A stretch of 64,000 nt of DNA, from assembly GCA_042663485.1 (NCBI GenBank), contig JBHTAF010000005.1; one strand, given 5' to 3'. A program made the position numbers and the translations under genes. The stretch comes from Natronosalvus sp042663485. GTDB taxonomy: Archaea > Halobacteriota > Halobacteria > Halobacteriales > Natrialbaceae. Every line of letters begins with the position of its first letter. Position 1 is the first letter of the stretch. The notes beneath the pieces were generated by a model that made no database searches, was not told the origin of the DNA, and saw only the letters and a program-made list of their open reading frames with translations. Below are positions 25,312 to 34,513 of the stretch, piece after piece.

Positions 25312-26280
25312 ATGGAGTACCGACGACTGGGCTCGACCGGACTGACGGTGTCGCCGCTGTGTCTCGGCACCTGGCGGTTCGGTAAGGAGTCGAACGGAAG
25401 GCTCGAGACGGATCGCGAGACCGCACACGACCTGCTGGACGCAGCCTGGGAGCAGGGGATCAACTTCGTCGACACGGCCAACAGCTACGGCGGCGGGCGG
25501 AGCGAACGCTGGATCGGCGAGTGGCTCGCCGACCACGATCGGGAGGACTTCGTGATCGCGAGCAAAGTCTGGTGGCGAACGCACGGCGTGCCCGAGACGA
25601 GCCTCTCGCGGAAGTCGATCCGCTCGGAGATCCAGAACACGCTCGAACGACTCGACACGGACTACCTCGACGTCTACTACATCCACCGCTTCGACGACGG
25701 GACGCCCCTCCGAGAGACGCTGCGAACTCTCGACGACCTCGTCCGGGAGGGCACCGTTCGCTACCTCGGAGCATCCGCGGGCGCGGCCTGGAAACTGACG
25801 AAGGCACTGTGGGAAAGTGATCGCGAGGATCTCGAGCGATTCGAGATTACTCAACCGCGATTCAACGCCGCTTACCGGGACGAGGTCGCCGACTACCTCG
25901 ACGTCTGTGCCGACCAGGGCCTGGCGGTCTGTCCGTACTCGCCACTCGAGGGTGGCTTCCTCACGGGGAAGTACGACCGCGACGGCAAGGTGCCCACCGG
26001 ATCGCGGGGCGACCTGGACGGGTGGGACGACCGGTTCGACGAGCGGCAGTGGCGCGTCCTCGAGGCCGTCCGGTCGGTCGCGACCGAGACCGGGGCGACT
26101 CCCGCGCAGGTCGCCCTCCGGTGGTGTATGGATCGTGACCGATTCACCTGCGTTCCCATCGTCGGCGCCCGGACGGTCGACCAGCTCGAGGAGAACGCGG
26201 GGGCGGTTGATCTGTCGGTGACCGACGACCAGCTGAAGCGGATCACGGACGCCTACGCCGACGCGGAGGGAGCGCAATGA
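25312..26280 (+). CDS. Aldo/keto reductase
   Basis: This 322-residue (beta/alpha)8 NADP-dependent reductase carries the full catalytic tetrad Asp54 and Tyr59 ('NFVDTANSYGGG'), Lys85 ('IASKVWW') and His125 ('YYIHRFDD'). The C-terminal cofactor region is 'VPIVGARTVDQLEEN'. It resembles the voltage-gated channel beta-subunit/YghZ branch that reduces small aldehydes or keto sugars. ATG at 25312 is preferred over an upstream in-frame start because 'cctatctcttt' about 29 bp before it acts as a TATA element. The stop codon overlaps the next ATG (ATGA), so it is coupled to the epimerase gene. Confidence 0.9.
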   Translation: MEYRRLGSTGLTVSPLCLGTWRFGKESNGRLETDRETAHDLLDAAWEQGINFVDTANSYGGGRSERWIGEWLADHDREDFVIASKVWWRTHGVPETSLSRKSIRSEIQNTLERLDTDYLDVYYIHRFDDGTPLRETLRTLDDLVREGTVRYLGASAGAAWKLTKALWESDREDLERFEITQPRFNAAYRDEVADYLDVCADQGLAVCPYSPLEGGFLTGKYDRDGKVPTGSRGDLDGWDDRFDERQWRVLEAVRSVATETGATPAQVALRWCMDRDRFTCVPIVGARTVDQLEENAGAVDLSVTDDQLKRITDAYADAEGAQ

Positions 26281-27056
26281 CGATTCGCGTCGGCCTGTGT
26301 ACGATCTCTGCCAAAGAGCGCCCCCTCGAGGAGGTACTCGAGCTGGCCAGCGACGCCGGTTACGACGGCGTCGAAATCTGGGGCCGCGATCACGTCGGCG
26401 ACGGCTCCGAGGCGACCTGCGAGCGGATCGACGAGGCGGCGAGCGCTCGCGGCCTCGAGATCGCCTCGTACGGCTCGTACCTGCGCTGTGGCAGCGACGA
26501 CTTCGCCGACGACCTCGAGCACGAACTCGCGGTGACCGACCGCCTCGACACGGACATTATCCGGGTCTGGGCCGGCAGCCAGGAGTACGGCGATCACGAC
26601 GAGGACCACTGGGATCGGGTCGTCGCCGACCTCGAGCGACTGACCGAGCGCGCCGCCGACTACGACGTCGAGATCACCGTCGAGAAGCACAACAACACGG
26701 TCACGCACACCCGCGAAGGAGCCAGACGGCTGATCGAGGCGATCGACGACGAGCGCTGTCGCCTGAACTACCAGCCGGGCTTTTCGATTCCAGCACCCGA
26801 ACTCGAGCGCGAGGCCCGGGAACTCGCGCCGCTCTCGAATCAGCTCCACCTCCAGACGACGCGTGAGCGAACCGAACGCGCTCGCGCCACGCTCGCGGAG
26901 GCGTACTACGACCTCGAGGCGATCCTCGAGCCGTTCCTCGAGGGCGGGTTCGCCGGATTCGCGAACGTGGAGTTCGTGACCGACGACCGTTCCTACCGGG
27001 AGGCGATCGAGGCCGACCTTGAGACCGTCCGATCCATCGTCTCGACGGGACGGTAA
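26277..27056 (+). CDS. Sugar phosphate isomerase/epimerase-like TIM barrel
   Basis: This 259-residue AP-endonuclease-2-type TIM barrel (xylose isomerase-like superfamily) opens 'IRVGLCTISAKERPLEEVL', continues 'AGYDGVEIWGRDHVGDG', and has 'VEITVEKHNNTVTHT' with the Glu/His metal ligands. 'LNYQPGFSI' replaces the usual Asp-x2-His ligand segment, so full metal binding is uncertain. Such proteins isomerise or dehydrate keto sugars and commonly neighbour Gfo/Idh dehydrogenases. It overlaps the aldo/keto reductase stop by 4 bp and is translationally coupled to it. Confidence 0.85.
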   Translation: MTIRVGLCTISAKERPLEEVLELASDAGYDGVEIWGRDHVGDGSEATCERIDEAASARGLEIASYGSYLRCGSDDFADDLEHELAVTDRLDTDIIRVWAGSQEYGDHDEDHWDRVVADLERLTERAADYDVEITVEKHNNTVTHTREGARRLIEAIDDERCRLNYQPGFSIPAPELEREARELAPLSNQLHLQTTRERTERARATLAEAYYDLEAILEPFLEGGFAGFANVEFVTDDRSYREAIEADLETVRSIVSTGR

Positions 27057-27095
27057 CGTATTTCACCCTCCAGTGTTTCGTACCGGTCAACAAAT

Positions 27096-27803
27096 ATGTA
27101 CGCACTCCGAGTAGCGCTGTTGAACGCCTCGTACAACGACGAGGCGACGGCGCGGAACTTCGATCGAGACGTACGAGCCGAGGTCCACTCGTTCGCGGTG
27201 GACGAAGGCGACCTCCCCGAGACCTACGACTACGATGCCGTGGTCGTCAGCGGGTCTGGCGCGTCGGTCTACGGCGACGAACCGTGGATTCCGCCACTGC
27301 TCGAGTGGGTGGACGAGGCGATCGATCGCGACCTTCCCGTGCTCGGCGTCTGTTTCGGCCACCAGTTGCTCGCACACGTCCTCGGCGGCCGAGTCGAACC
27401 GATGGGCGAGTACGAGATCGGCTACCGGGAGATCGAACGCGTCGGCGACTCGCAGTTGCTGTCGAGTCTCCCCGACCGGTTCCTGGCGTTCACCACCCAC
27501 TCCGACGAGGTGACGAAACTCCCGCCTGGAGCCGAACTCACGGCCGAGAACGACTACTCGATACACGGCTTCCGCGCCGGCCACATCTTCGGCGTCCAGT
27601 TCCACCCCGAGTACGACCGCGCGACCGCCGAACGGATTACTCGCGAGAAGGACCTGCCCGAGGAACGAATCGCCGCGGTCCTCGACGGAATTACCGAAGA
27701 GAACGTCGTCACGGCGGCCGACGCCAAAGTGCTGTTCGACAACTTCCTCGAGTACGTCGAGGCGCTGTCGGCCGAGCGGCCGACGAACGAATCGCGAGCC
27801 TGA
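27096..27803 (+). CDS. Class I glutamine amidotransferase (GuaA-like domain)
   Basis: This 235-residue stand-alone glutaminase-type domain has nucleophile Cys86 in 'LGVCFGHQLLAHVLGG' and the His170/Glu172 dyad in 'GVQFHPEYD', so the triad is complete. It hydrolyses glutamine to give ammonia, or acts on gamma-glutamyl compounds, as in PuuD or GMP synthase-like proteins. No synthase partner lies next to it. It follows the epimerase by 39 bp with a TATA-like 'gtatttcac' about 34 bp before the ATG. A T-tract (TTTTT) at about 27807-27811 just after the stop may terminate transcription. Confidence 0.88.
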   Translation: MYALRVALLNASYNDEATARNFDRDVRAEVHSFAVDEGDLPETYDYDAVVVSGSGASVYGDEPWIPPLLEWVDEAIDRDLPVLGVCFGHQLLAHVLGGRVEPMGEYEIGYREIERVGDSQLLSSLPDRFLAFTTHSDEVTKLPPGAELTAENDYSIHGFRAGHIFGVQFHPEYDRATAERITREKDLPEERIAAVLDGITEENVVTAADAKVLFDNFLEYVEALSAERPTNESRA

Positions 27804-27810
27804 TCGTTTT

Positions 27811-27878
27811 TCGAGTACTCTACTGGTTCAACCTAACCGCTCGAGTACTCCGCCGTTCCACCCGAACACCGCTCGAGC
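27811..27878. repeat. Imperfect 30-32 bp direct repeat
   Basis: TCGAGTACTC begins two consecutive units (27811 and 27841), each ending in ACC-GC, followed by a third partial TCGAG. It lies in the 278 bp convergent intergenic region before the 28 bp array. Confidence 0.4.
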
Positions 27879-27981
27879 GCCGTAATGTTTCGACCGAACC
27901 TCACTCGCTCGCTCGTCGGAACACGCGACGACGTGCGAGTCAGGTGCGCTGACTGGGGGTCGGGAGGCGCTCGACGAAGGG

Positions 27982-28080
27982 CGGGATCACGAACGCGAGG
28001 GAAGAAAATCGGGACTACGAACGTGAGAAGAGAAAACCGAGACCGTGAACGCGTGGACAGAAAAACGGGAACCGCGACCG
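27982..28080 (-). repeat. 28 bp tandem repeat array giving serial T-tracts after the lyase gene
   Basis: Three full units (27982-28009, 28010-28037, 28038-28065) and a half unit (28066-28080) run at exact 28 bp period, each starting CGGGA/CGAGA, with GAACG inside and ending in GAAAAY or GAAAAA. Read on the minus strand, the direction of the heparinase-like gene ending at 28082, each unit begins with TTTT or TTTTT, so three U-tracts occur at 28 nt intervals just past the stop codon. Archaeal RNA polymerase terminates at such tracts, so this is a plausible reinforced terminator (inference). Confidence 0.6.
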
Positions 28081-28081
28081 C

Positions 28082-31000
28082 CTACTCCCGCGACCACACC
28101 GACGTCAGCGGAATCCGAACGTCGTCGCCTTCCTCGATAATGTAGTTGTACCCGCCGTCCTCGAGCTGGTCTGGATCGACGAAATCACGGGTGAAGGTCT
28201 TCTCGCCGACGTCGACCGTCATCAGGTTTCCGCGCCCGTCCTCCAGGGCCTCAATCGGGTAGGAACCGTTCCCTCGGCCACGCTGATCGCGACCAAGGAT
28301 CGGGTTCTCTGGATCGGGTTCGCCCCGCCAGGGGTCGCGCTGGTCGTTGTCGACGTAGACGAACCCGGTGTGGCGATCGAGGAGGCCCGTATCGGCGACA
28401 ATTCGGATCGTGAGCTCGTTCTCGAGACTCATCTCCCGGGTGAAGTCCTCGACGGTGCCTCGGACGAACCCCTCGGCTTCCTGGATGAGCGGTGATTCGT
28501 CGAGGGGCTCGAGGTGCGTTCCGTCCTGGACGTAGGCGTACTCGGGCTCGCCGTCTTCGACCGAGTAGAGGCCGAAGAAGCCCTTGAACTCGAACGTGTC
28601 GTCGACGGTCAGCGTGTCGGTCTTCTCGAACGAACAGACGACGTAGTCGGTGCGCCCGTTCGTCAGCTCGACTCTGACGGCGTGGCCCGGCCCGCCCGAG
28701 ACCGGAACTTCCTCGATCGACTCGACGACCCGGTCGCCGTCGTAGTGTTCGATCACGGAGGTGTACGTCGTCTGGAGGTCCGATCCGCGCCGGTTGAGGA
28801 AGGCGTACCTGAGACTGGACTCTGGCGCGGCGCCGCCGGAGCTGTTCGGTGGATACCCGTTGGCCAGTTCGACGTCGTCGAAGTCGCCGAACGACGTGAG
28901 TCGCAGGTGAACGCCGTCAGCGTCGTCGTCACGCAGATTGAAGTGATCCTCGACGTCCCAGTCGAGGACGACTCGGTCTGCGGGGTCGTCGTCACGCTCG
29001 ACCTGGTCGAAGTAGTTGAGCCCGGAGCCCCGCGAGTCCGGCGACCGCGGACTGTTGTACGACGAATCTGCGTACGGAACGTTCTCGCCGGCAAGCGTTC
29101 CGCCGTCCTGGGCCTCGAGATCGAGGCCTTCGGTGGCGAGGTCGGCTTTCGTCGTGTGGAAGCTGTAGCGGTGGTCGTCGCCGCCAGCGACGCGGAAGAA
29201 GTCCACGGCGTAGGAGTGTTCTTCGTCAACGGTGATCGACGCGGTCGTTCGCCGGTACTCGTCGGCTTCCTCGTAGACGTGGGGTGCCTCGACGTCGATC
29301 AGGTTCACCCGCTCGTCGTCACCCTCGAAGTGTCGAGGCGTGCCGACCCAGTGGTGATCCTGGCCGCGCTCGTTGACCACGACCGTGTTGTGGCTGATCG
29401 TGTTGTCCGTGAAGAACTGCCGAGGCGGATAGGTGCCAGTAGCCTCCGGATAGCCGAGGTCTCGCGAGAGTTCCATCTGGTGGGCCGCGACGCCGATCTG
29501 TAGCGTGTCGCGGTGGGCGTGGGGGGTTCCACCACCGCCGATTCCGTTGCGGCCGTAGTACATCCAGAACGCGCGCTTCGCGTTCCCCAGTTCGGCCGCG
29601 TCCCGACGTTCGCGGGCTTCTTCGTCGAGCAACGTCAGGTAGTACAGCGCCATCTTGTAGCCCCCGGAGTCGTCGTTGTTGCCGACGCACTCGAAGCGCA
29701 TCGTGTTGGTTCCCGCGGGCAACTCGAGCAGGTACGAGATGGTGTCTCGACCGCTGCCATCGGCCATGAAGTCGATGGTGTCGACGTACTCGCCGTTGAC
29801 GGACAGGTCGTAGATGCCGTAGGTGCTGACGAACAGCGTCTCGAGCTCGAGTTCGTACTCGTCGGCGTCTGCGACGTCGAACTCGAACGTCCACCACTCG
29901 CCCGCCTGGCTGGCTTCGAACTGGATCGCCTCGTCGAAGCTGTCGTTGATCGGCGCGGAGGCCTCGGCGAACAGGTCGGACGTGTCGTAGGTCTCGCCGA
30001 AGGATTCGGTCGTGTAGTTCTCGCCGTCCCGGAGCGCGGCGAAACCGAAGCCGGCGAGGTTCTGACTCGGCAGGTCGAGGGGTCCCTCGGCGTCGACGAT
30101 CGACTGGATCTCCTCGGCGAGTCCGTCGGGTTCGGCGTCGTAGATCGAGCCCCTGATTCCGGCCGTGGAGTAGCCGTTCGAGTAGTGCCACAGCTTGGCG
30201 AATCGGGAGTCGCCCGTCACCTCGTAGCCGTCCGAAATGCCACTCTGGCTCATCTCGTTGCCCGCCGGGTGGTGGGTGTCCCCGAGCGCGGGCGAGAACT
30301 CGTCCAGAAGGAGGAGATCCGAGTTGATCTTGAGTGCGCTCTGGAACTTCGGATGCTGGTAGAGATCGGCGCCGTCGAACCCGTCGTAGCCTTGCAGGTT
30401 CTGGGCGACCTGCAGGATAGAGGACATCCGGATCCGGTTGTAGCCGAGGGAGCCCTCGTGCCAGTACCCATCGCGGTCGCACTGGTCGACGATCGGGGCG
30501 AGCACGTTTCCACCCGTCGTGTACCAGTTCTCGGGTTCCTCGTTCCAGACATCACCGTCGAAGTACTCGTTGCCGGGCTGGAAGATCCACTCGATGGCCT
30601 CCCGCGTGTAGCCGTTCTCACGCGTGTCGTCGAGCACCCGGGCCGAAATCGCGAGTGCCGATAACTGACCCCGCCCCGGGGCGATCTGGGAGGCTTTCGC
30701 GGCCGGGAAGATCTCTTTGATGTAGTTCTCCTCGATGTTCTCTCGAATACGTGCAACCGAATCCTTGGCGGCCAGTCCGGGGTATTCGTCGGTCTTTCCG
30801 TCGAGGAAGCTCACGACGTCGTCCGCGACGGTAGGATCGTCGAGCGCGGGGAAGAACGCGTCGTAGGCGACCAGCAGCCGCCGGGCGAGGTTGCCCTCCC
30901 AGTGTGACCCGATGATGCGACCGGTCTGGCGGCCGCCGTGGCTGTTCCAGAAGCCGTGGGCGTTCTGCTGGTAGTCCGCGATCGTCATCTCGGGGTAGAC

Positions 31001-31867
31001 GTCCGCGATGCGATCCATGAGTACCAGTCCGGCGACCGCATACTCCGATTCCTCGGTGAGCAGGTAAGCGTCGACCAGCGCGTCGAGAATCCGACGAACT
31101 CCGCCGGGGCGCCAGACGAACCAGTGGTTGTAATAGGCGACGAAGTTCCATCGGTTGCCCTCGCCCATCCCGAGGTCGTCGTTCTCGTCGACCCAGCCCC
31201 AGCCGTCGTCGACGCCCCAGCCGTCGCCCATCTCGGGGTGTTCCTCGTTGACCAGCAGCGAGTCGTCAGCGAGGTCGGGGTCGAACATTCCCCGGTCGTC
31301 GAGGCCGCTCTCGCGGTAGGCGCCGAAGTCGTTCGTCGGTACCGTCAGCTTTCCATCACCGTGGGGGTCGTCGACGTTCGTCTCTATCTTCCACAGGCGG
31401 TCGGTGCCGGGGTCGCTATCGCCGCCCAGGACGAGGCGTTCGTTCGACAATCCACCACCACGGGGAACCTGCTGGGACGTAACGAGGCTCCACAGGCTGT
31501 CGAGGTCGGGGCCGTACTTCTCGAGGTAGCTATCGGCCGACTCGACGGCGTTGTCGCGCTGACCCGCGGCCCAGTCGTAGCGCTCGATGTTCCGTCGGGC
31601 GTTCGCGCGCATCGTCTCGGTCCACATCGTCGGTCGCGTTTTGCGGTGATAGCGGTCGTCGTCTGCGGCCACGGTGGCGGTGCCCGTCGGGACCAATCCG
31701 GCGAGCAACCCGGCGCTGGTTGCCGCCAGTACCGATCGTCGCGAGAGATTCGGATTCGTCGGGGGGTTCCGAACCGCGCCCAGCTGATCGATTTCCCACT
31801 GGTGGTCGTCACCCGTTTCGGAAGGGTGCTCCTCACGCTCACGCTCACGTTGCTTGCGCTGTGACAT
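28082..31867 (-). CDS. Tat-exported heparinase II/III-like polysaccharide lyase
   Basis: This 1261-residue secreted protein carries a Tat signal 'SRRSVLAATSAGLLAGL' near residue 44. A helical toroid region (about 150-600) contains 'QQNAHGFWNSHGGRQTG' and 'GYWHEGSLGYNRI', with Tyr/His candidates for catalysis. An inserted jelly-roll-like segment (about 660-770, 'ASQAGEWWTFEFDVADADEY') precedes the family hallmark 'GTPHAHRDTLQIGVAAH' and 'SRDLGYP'. A beta-sandwich C-terminal region follows. Heparinase II/III-type lyases beta-eliminate uronic-acid polysaccharides such as heparin, alginate or related glycans. ATG 31867 is set by a TATA element about 28 bp upstream. It is divergent from the D-aminoacylase gene and is the only predicted exported glycan-cleaving enzyme of the locus. 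Confidence 0.82.
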   Translation of the reverse strand: MSQRKQREREREEHPSETGDDHQWEIDQLGAVRNPPTNPNLSRRSVLAATSAGLLAGLVPTGTATVAADDDRYHRKTRPTMWTETMRANARRNIERYDWAAGQRDNAVESADSYLEKYGPDLDSLWSLVTSQQVPRGGGLSNERLVLGGDSDPGTDRLWKIETNVDDPHGDGKLTVPTNDFGAYRESGLDDRGMFDPDLADDSLLVNEEHPEMGDGWGVDDGWGWVDENDDLGMGEGNRWNFVAYYNHWFVWRPGGVRRILDALVDAYLLTEESEYAVAGLVLMDRIADVYPEMTIADYQQNAHGFWNSHGGRQTGRIIGSHWEGNLARRLLVAYDAFFPALDDPTVADDVVSFLDGKTDEYPGLAAKDSVARIRENIEENYIKEIFPAAKASQIAPGRGQLSALAISARVLDDTRENGYTREAIEWIFQPGNEYFDGDVWNEEPENWYTTGGNVLAPIVDQCDRDGYWHEGSLGYNRIRMSSILQVAQNLQGYDGFDGADLYQHPKFQSALKINSDLLLLDEFSPALGDTHHPAGNEMSQSGISDGYEVTGDSRFAKLWHYSNGYSTAGIRGSIYDAEPDGLAEEIQSIVDAEGPLDLPSQNLAGFGFAALRDGENYTTESFGETYDTSDLFAEASAPINDSFDEAIQFEASQAGEWWTFEFDVADADEYELELETLFVSTYGIYDLSVNGEYVDTIDFMADGSGRDTISYLLELPAGTNTMRFECVGNNDDSGGYKMALYYLTLLDEEARERRDAAELGNAKRAFWMYYGRNGIGGGGTPHAHRDTLQIGVAAHQMELSRDLGYPEATGTYPPRQFFTDNTISHNTVVVNERGQDHHWVGTPRHFEGDDERVNLIDVEAPHVYEEADEYRRTTASITVDEEHSYAVDFFRVAGGDDHRYSFHTTKADLATEGLDLEAQDGGTLAGENVPYADSSYNSPRSPDSRGSGLNYFDQVERDDDPADRVVLDWDVEDHFNLRDDDADGVHLRLTSFGDFDDVELANGYPPNSSGGAAPESSLRYAFLNRRGSDLQTTYTSVIEHYDGDRVVESIEEVPVSGGPGHAVRVELTNGRTDYVVCSFEKTDTLTVDDTFEFKGFFGLYSVEDGEPEYAYVQDGTHLEPLDESPLIQEAEGFVRGTVEDFTREMSLENELTIRIVADTGLLDRHTGFVYVDNDQRDPWRGEPDPENPILGRDQRGRGNGSYPIEALEDGRGNLMTVDVGEKTFTRDFVDPDQLEDGGYNYIIEEGDDVRIPLTSVWSRE

Positions 31868-31888
31868 CAAATAACACTCTAACTCGTA

Positions 31889-31900
31889 GGATATATAGAT
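31889..31900 (-). promoter_or_regulatory. TATA element of the lyase gene
   Basis: The minus strand reads ATCTATATATCC, a strong archaeal TATA box centred about 28 bp before the ATG at 31867. It implies a leaderless message. Confidence 0.6.
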
Positions 31901-32067
31901 TTTCGTGGTTGAGATACATTTTCACAATAACACGAAACGATAGGTCTCTTCGGAGCGAGAACAGGTGGCTCGAGACGGAACGAGGATGCGCGTCCAACGG
32001 CTAGTCAGCGGGGCAGTTGCCGTCCACGAGCGGTGGATTTAGGACGCAGGCCGCGAATTGGGTGCGC

Positions 32068-33666
32068 ATGAGCCTCGATTTACTCGTCGAGAACGCACGG
32101 ATCGTCGACGGTACGGGTGCGCCCTGGTTTCGTGGCGCGGTCGGCGTCGTCGACGGTCGCATCGATCGAATCGTAACGGCTCCCGACCCCGGCCTCGACG
32201 CCGACACGCGGATCGACGCCGACGGGAGCGTCGTTTCCCCGGGCTTCATCGACGCCCACTCCCACTCCGACCTCGAGCTGTTCGCTGACCCCTCACTCGC
32301 GCCGAAGACCCGGCAGGGGATCACCACCGAAATCCTCGGCCAGGACGGGTTCTCGATGGCCCCGCTCTACCGCGAGGAGGGCATCGGCCCGTGGCAGGAG
32401 TACCTCAGCGGCCTCGCGGGGCGACTCGAGCGCGAGTGGACGTGGAACTCCCTCGGCGAGTACCTCGACGCGGTCGACGACGCGAACATCGCGCCGAACA
32501 TCGCGACGCTGGTCGGCCACGGCACCGCCCGCTACGACGTGCTCGGCATGGACGATGTCCAGCCGACCGACGACGAACTCGAAGAGATGGCAGCGCTCGT
32601 CCGCGAGGGGCTCGAGGACGGGGCGATCGGCTTCTCGACGGGGCTCGTCTACACGCCGCAGGTGTACTCGGAGACCGAGGAAGTGTCCCGACTCGCGGCC
32701 GAACTCGCTCCCTACGGGCGGCCGTTCGTCGCCCACATCCGTAGCGAGGGTCGCTGGATCTGGGAGGCGCTCGACGAGTTCGTCGACATCGGCGCCGAGC
32801 ACGACATTCCGCTCCAGGTTTCGCACTTCAAAGTCACCGGCAGCGAACAGCAGGGGAAGGCCGACCGCCTGCTCGCACAGGTCGAGATCGCCCGCGAGCG
32901 CGGCGTGGACGTCACCGCAGACCAGTACCCCTACACCGCGGGCAGTAGCATGCTGACGTCGCTGTTGCCGCCGTGGGTCCAGTCGGGCGACGCCGACGCC
33001 CTTCGCGAGACGCTCACAGATTCCGACCAGCGCGAGGAGATTCGTCGAGACATCGAGGAGTGGCGAATCGACGGCTGGGAGAACGTCGGCGGCAAGACCG
33101 GCTGGGACCGCATCGAGGTGACGAATCTCACCTCCGAGGCGTTCGGCGACGCGAGCGGCCGAGACATCGCATCCATCGCGACCGAACGCGACAGCACACC
33201 GATTGACGTCCTCTGTGACGTTCTGCTCGCGGAGGACTTCGAGGCGTCGATGATCGCCCACGGGTTGATCGAAGAGGACGTCCGGACGATCATGCAGAGC
33301 GAGCGCGTCATGGTCGGCACCGACGGCCTGTTCGGGGCCCGTCCCCACCCCCGCGTCTACGGCTCGTTCCCTCGCATCCTGGCGAAGTACGTCCGCCAGG
33401 AGAACCTCCTGTCGCTCGAGGAGGCCGTCCGGTCGATGACGTCGCTCCCCGCTCGAGCGATGGGACTCGATTCGAAGGGCGTGCTTCGTCCGGGCCTCGA
33501 CGCGGATCTGGTCGTCTTCGATCCGGCGGTGGTCGACGACCGCGCGACGTTCGACGATCCGGAGCAGTACCCGCTCGGGATCGAGCACGTCGTGGTCGAC
33601 GGGACGCCGATCGTTCGCGACAGCGAGGACACCGGCGCTCGGCCTGGCGGCGCAATTCGGGCCTGA
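32068..33666 (+). CDS. N-acyl-D-amino-acid deacylase (D-aminoacylase) family amidohydrolase
   Basis: This 532-residue amidohydrolase has the metal-binding 'GFIDAHSHSDLELF' (His64, His66), 'ILGQDGFSMAPL', 'VAHIRSEG', 'QVSHFKVTG' and 'VGTDGLFGARPHPR' with the catalytic Asp. Family enzymes remove acyl groups from N-acyl-D-amino acids. In characterised D-aminoacylases the third segment reads Asn-Cys-Gly and the Cys binds zinc; here it is Gln-Asp-Gly, so Asp93 takes that place and the metal site is altered. N-acetyl-hexosaminates are N-acyl 2-amino acids of D configuration, which makes them candidate substrates here (inference). ATG 32068 follows a weak TATA-like 'atttagg' at about 30 bp. It leads a set with the FAH and SelA-like genes. 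Confidence 0.88.
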   Translation: MSLDLLVENARIVDGTGAPWFRGAVGVVDGRIDRIVTAPDPGLDADTRIDADGSVVSPGFIDAHSHSDLELFADPSLAPKTRQGITTEILGQDGFSMAPLYREEGIGPWQEYLSGLAGRLEREWTWNSLGEYLDAVDDANIAPNIATLVGHGTARYDVLGMDDVQPTDDELEEMAALVREGLEDGAIGFSTGLVYTPQVYSETEEVSRLAAELAPYGRPFVAHIRSEGRWIWEALDEFVDIGAEHDIPLQVSHFKVTGSEQQGKADRLLAQVEIARERGVDVTADQYPYTAGSSMLTSLLPPWVQSGDADALRETLTDSDQREEIRRDIEEWRIDGWENVGGKTGWDRIEVTNLTSEAFGDASGRDIASIATERDSTPIDVLCDVLLAEDFEASMIAHGLIEEDVRTIMQSERVMVGTDGLFGARPHPRVYGSFPRILAKYVRQENLLSLEEAVRSMTSLPARAMGLDSKGVLRPGLDADLVVFDPAVVDDRATFDDPEQYPLGIEHVVVDGTPIVRDSEDTGARPGGAIRA

Positions 33667-33778
33667 CGACCGCTCGAGCGATCCGACCCCGCTCGGGACG
33701 ATTCCGACTCCACTCGACCGGTCGATTACTGGCGGGATCGAAAGAACGTTGGTGTCTCGCGGGAATGCTCGAGTGACA

Positions 33779-34513
33779 ATGCGAACGGTACGATTCAGCG
33801 ACCAGACTGGCTACGCACGACGCGGTGAGTGGACTGACGACGGCATCGTCGCCGACGGCAAGACGTACGATCCCGACGAGGTGGACGTCCTCCCACCGTC
33901 GGAACCGACGAAGATTATCTGCCAGGCCGGCGGCTACATGGACCACCGCCGGGAGTCGGGCTTCGACGACCGACCGGAGCGTCCGGAACTCTTCCTGAAG
34001 ACGCCCAACTGCGTCGTCGCCCACGGCGATGCCATCGAACTGCCACCCGGGCGCGAGAGCGTCGAGTTCGAGGCCGAGTTCGGCGTCGTCATCGCCGAGC
34101 AGTGTCGCGACGTCTCGGTCGACGACGCGATGGACGTCGTCGAGGGCTTCACCTGCCTCAACGACATCTCGAACCGGGACGACCAGGCCGAGGAGCGCAA
34201 CTGGGTGCGCGGGAAGGCCTTCGACGCCTCGCTCCCGATGGGGCCCGTGGTGGCCACACCGGACGAAGTGCCCGACGATGCCACCCTCGAGTTGCGCCTG
34301 AACGGCGAGACGAAACAGGAGAGCACCCGCGAACACCTGATCTTCACGGTGCCGGAATTAGTCTCGGACGTCTCGGAACTCATCACCCTCGAGCCGGGCG
34401 ACGTCATCGCGACCGGGACGCCCTTCGGGCCGGACGAGCTAAGCGAGGGCGACGTCGTCGAGGTCGAGTTCGAAGGCGTCGGCGTCCTCGAGAACCGGGT
34501 GATCGCCCGATGA
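33779..34513 (+). CDS. Fumarylacetoacetate hydrolase (FAH) family protein
   Basis: This 244-residue FAH-fold enzyme shows 'IICQAGGYMDHR', 'EFEAEFGVVIAEQCRDV' (acidic metal ligands), 'GFTCLNDISNRDDQ', 'NWVRGKAFDASLPMGPVV' and 'LEPGDVIATGTPFG'. Members hydrolyse or decarboxylate 2,4-diketo acids, or hydrate 2-oxo-pent-4-enoates; several act on 2-keto-3-deoxy or 2,4-diketo-3-deoxy sugar acids, which would fit this locus. ATG 33779 is the family-consistent start. Its stop overlaps the start of the SelA-like gene (ATGA), so the two are coupled. Confidence 0.9.
   Translation: MRTVRFSDQTGYARRGEWTDDGIVADGKTYDPDEVDVLPPSEPTKIICQAGGYMDHRRESGFDDRPERPELFLKTPNCVVAHGDAIELPPGRESVEFEAEFGVVIAEQCRDVSVDDAMDVVEGFTCLNDISNRDDQAEERNWVRGKAFDASLPMGPVVATPDEVPDDATLELRLNGETKQESTREHLIFTVPELVSDVSELITLEPGDVIATGTPFGPDELSEGDVVEVEFEGVGVLENRVIAR

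Noticed and set aside
27982..28080. CRISPR array
   Set aside because: Units are directly adjacent with no unique spacers, units differ from each other, and no cas genes are present.
32293..33588. 431-codon minus-strand frame opposite the D-aminoacylase gene
   Set aside because: Antisense shadow of a gene with complete amidohydrolase motifs.
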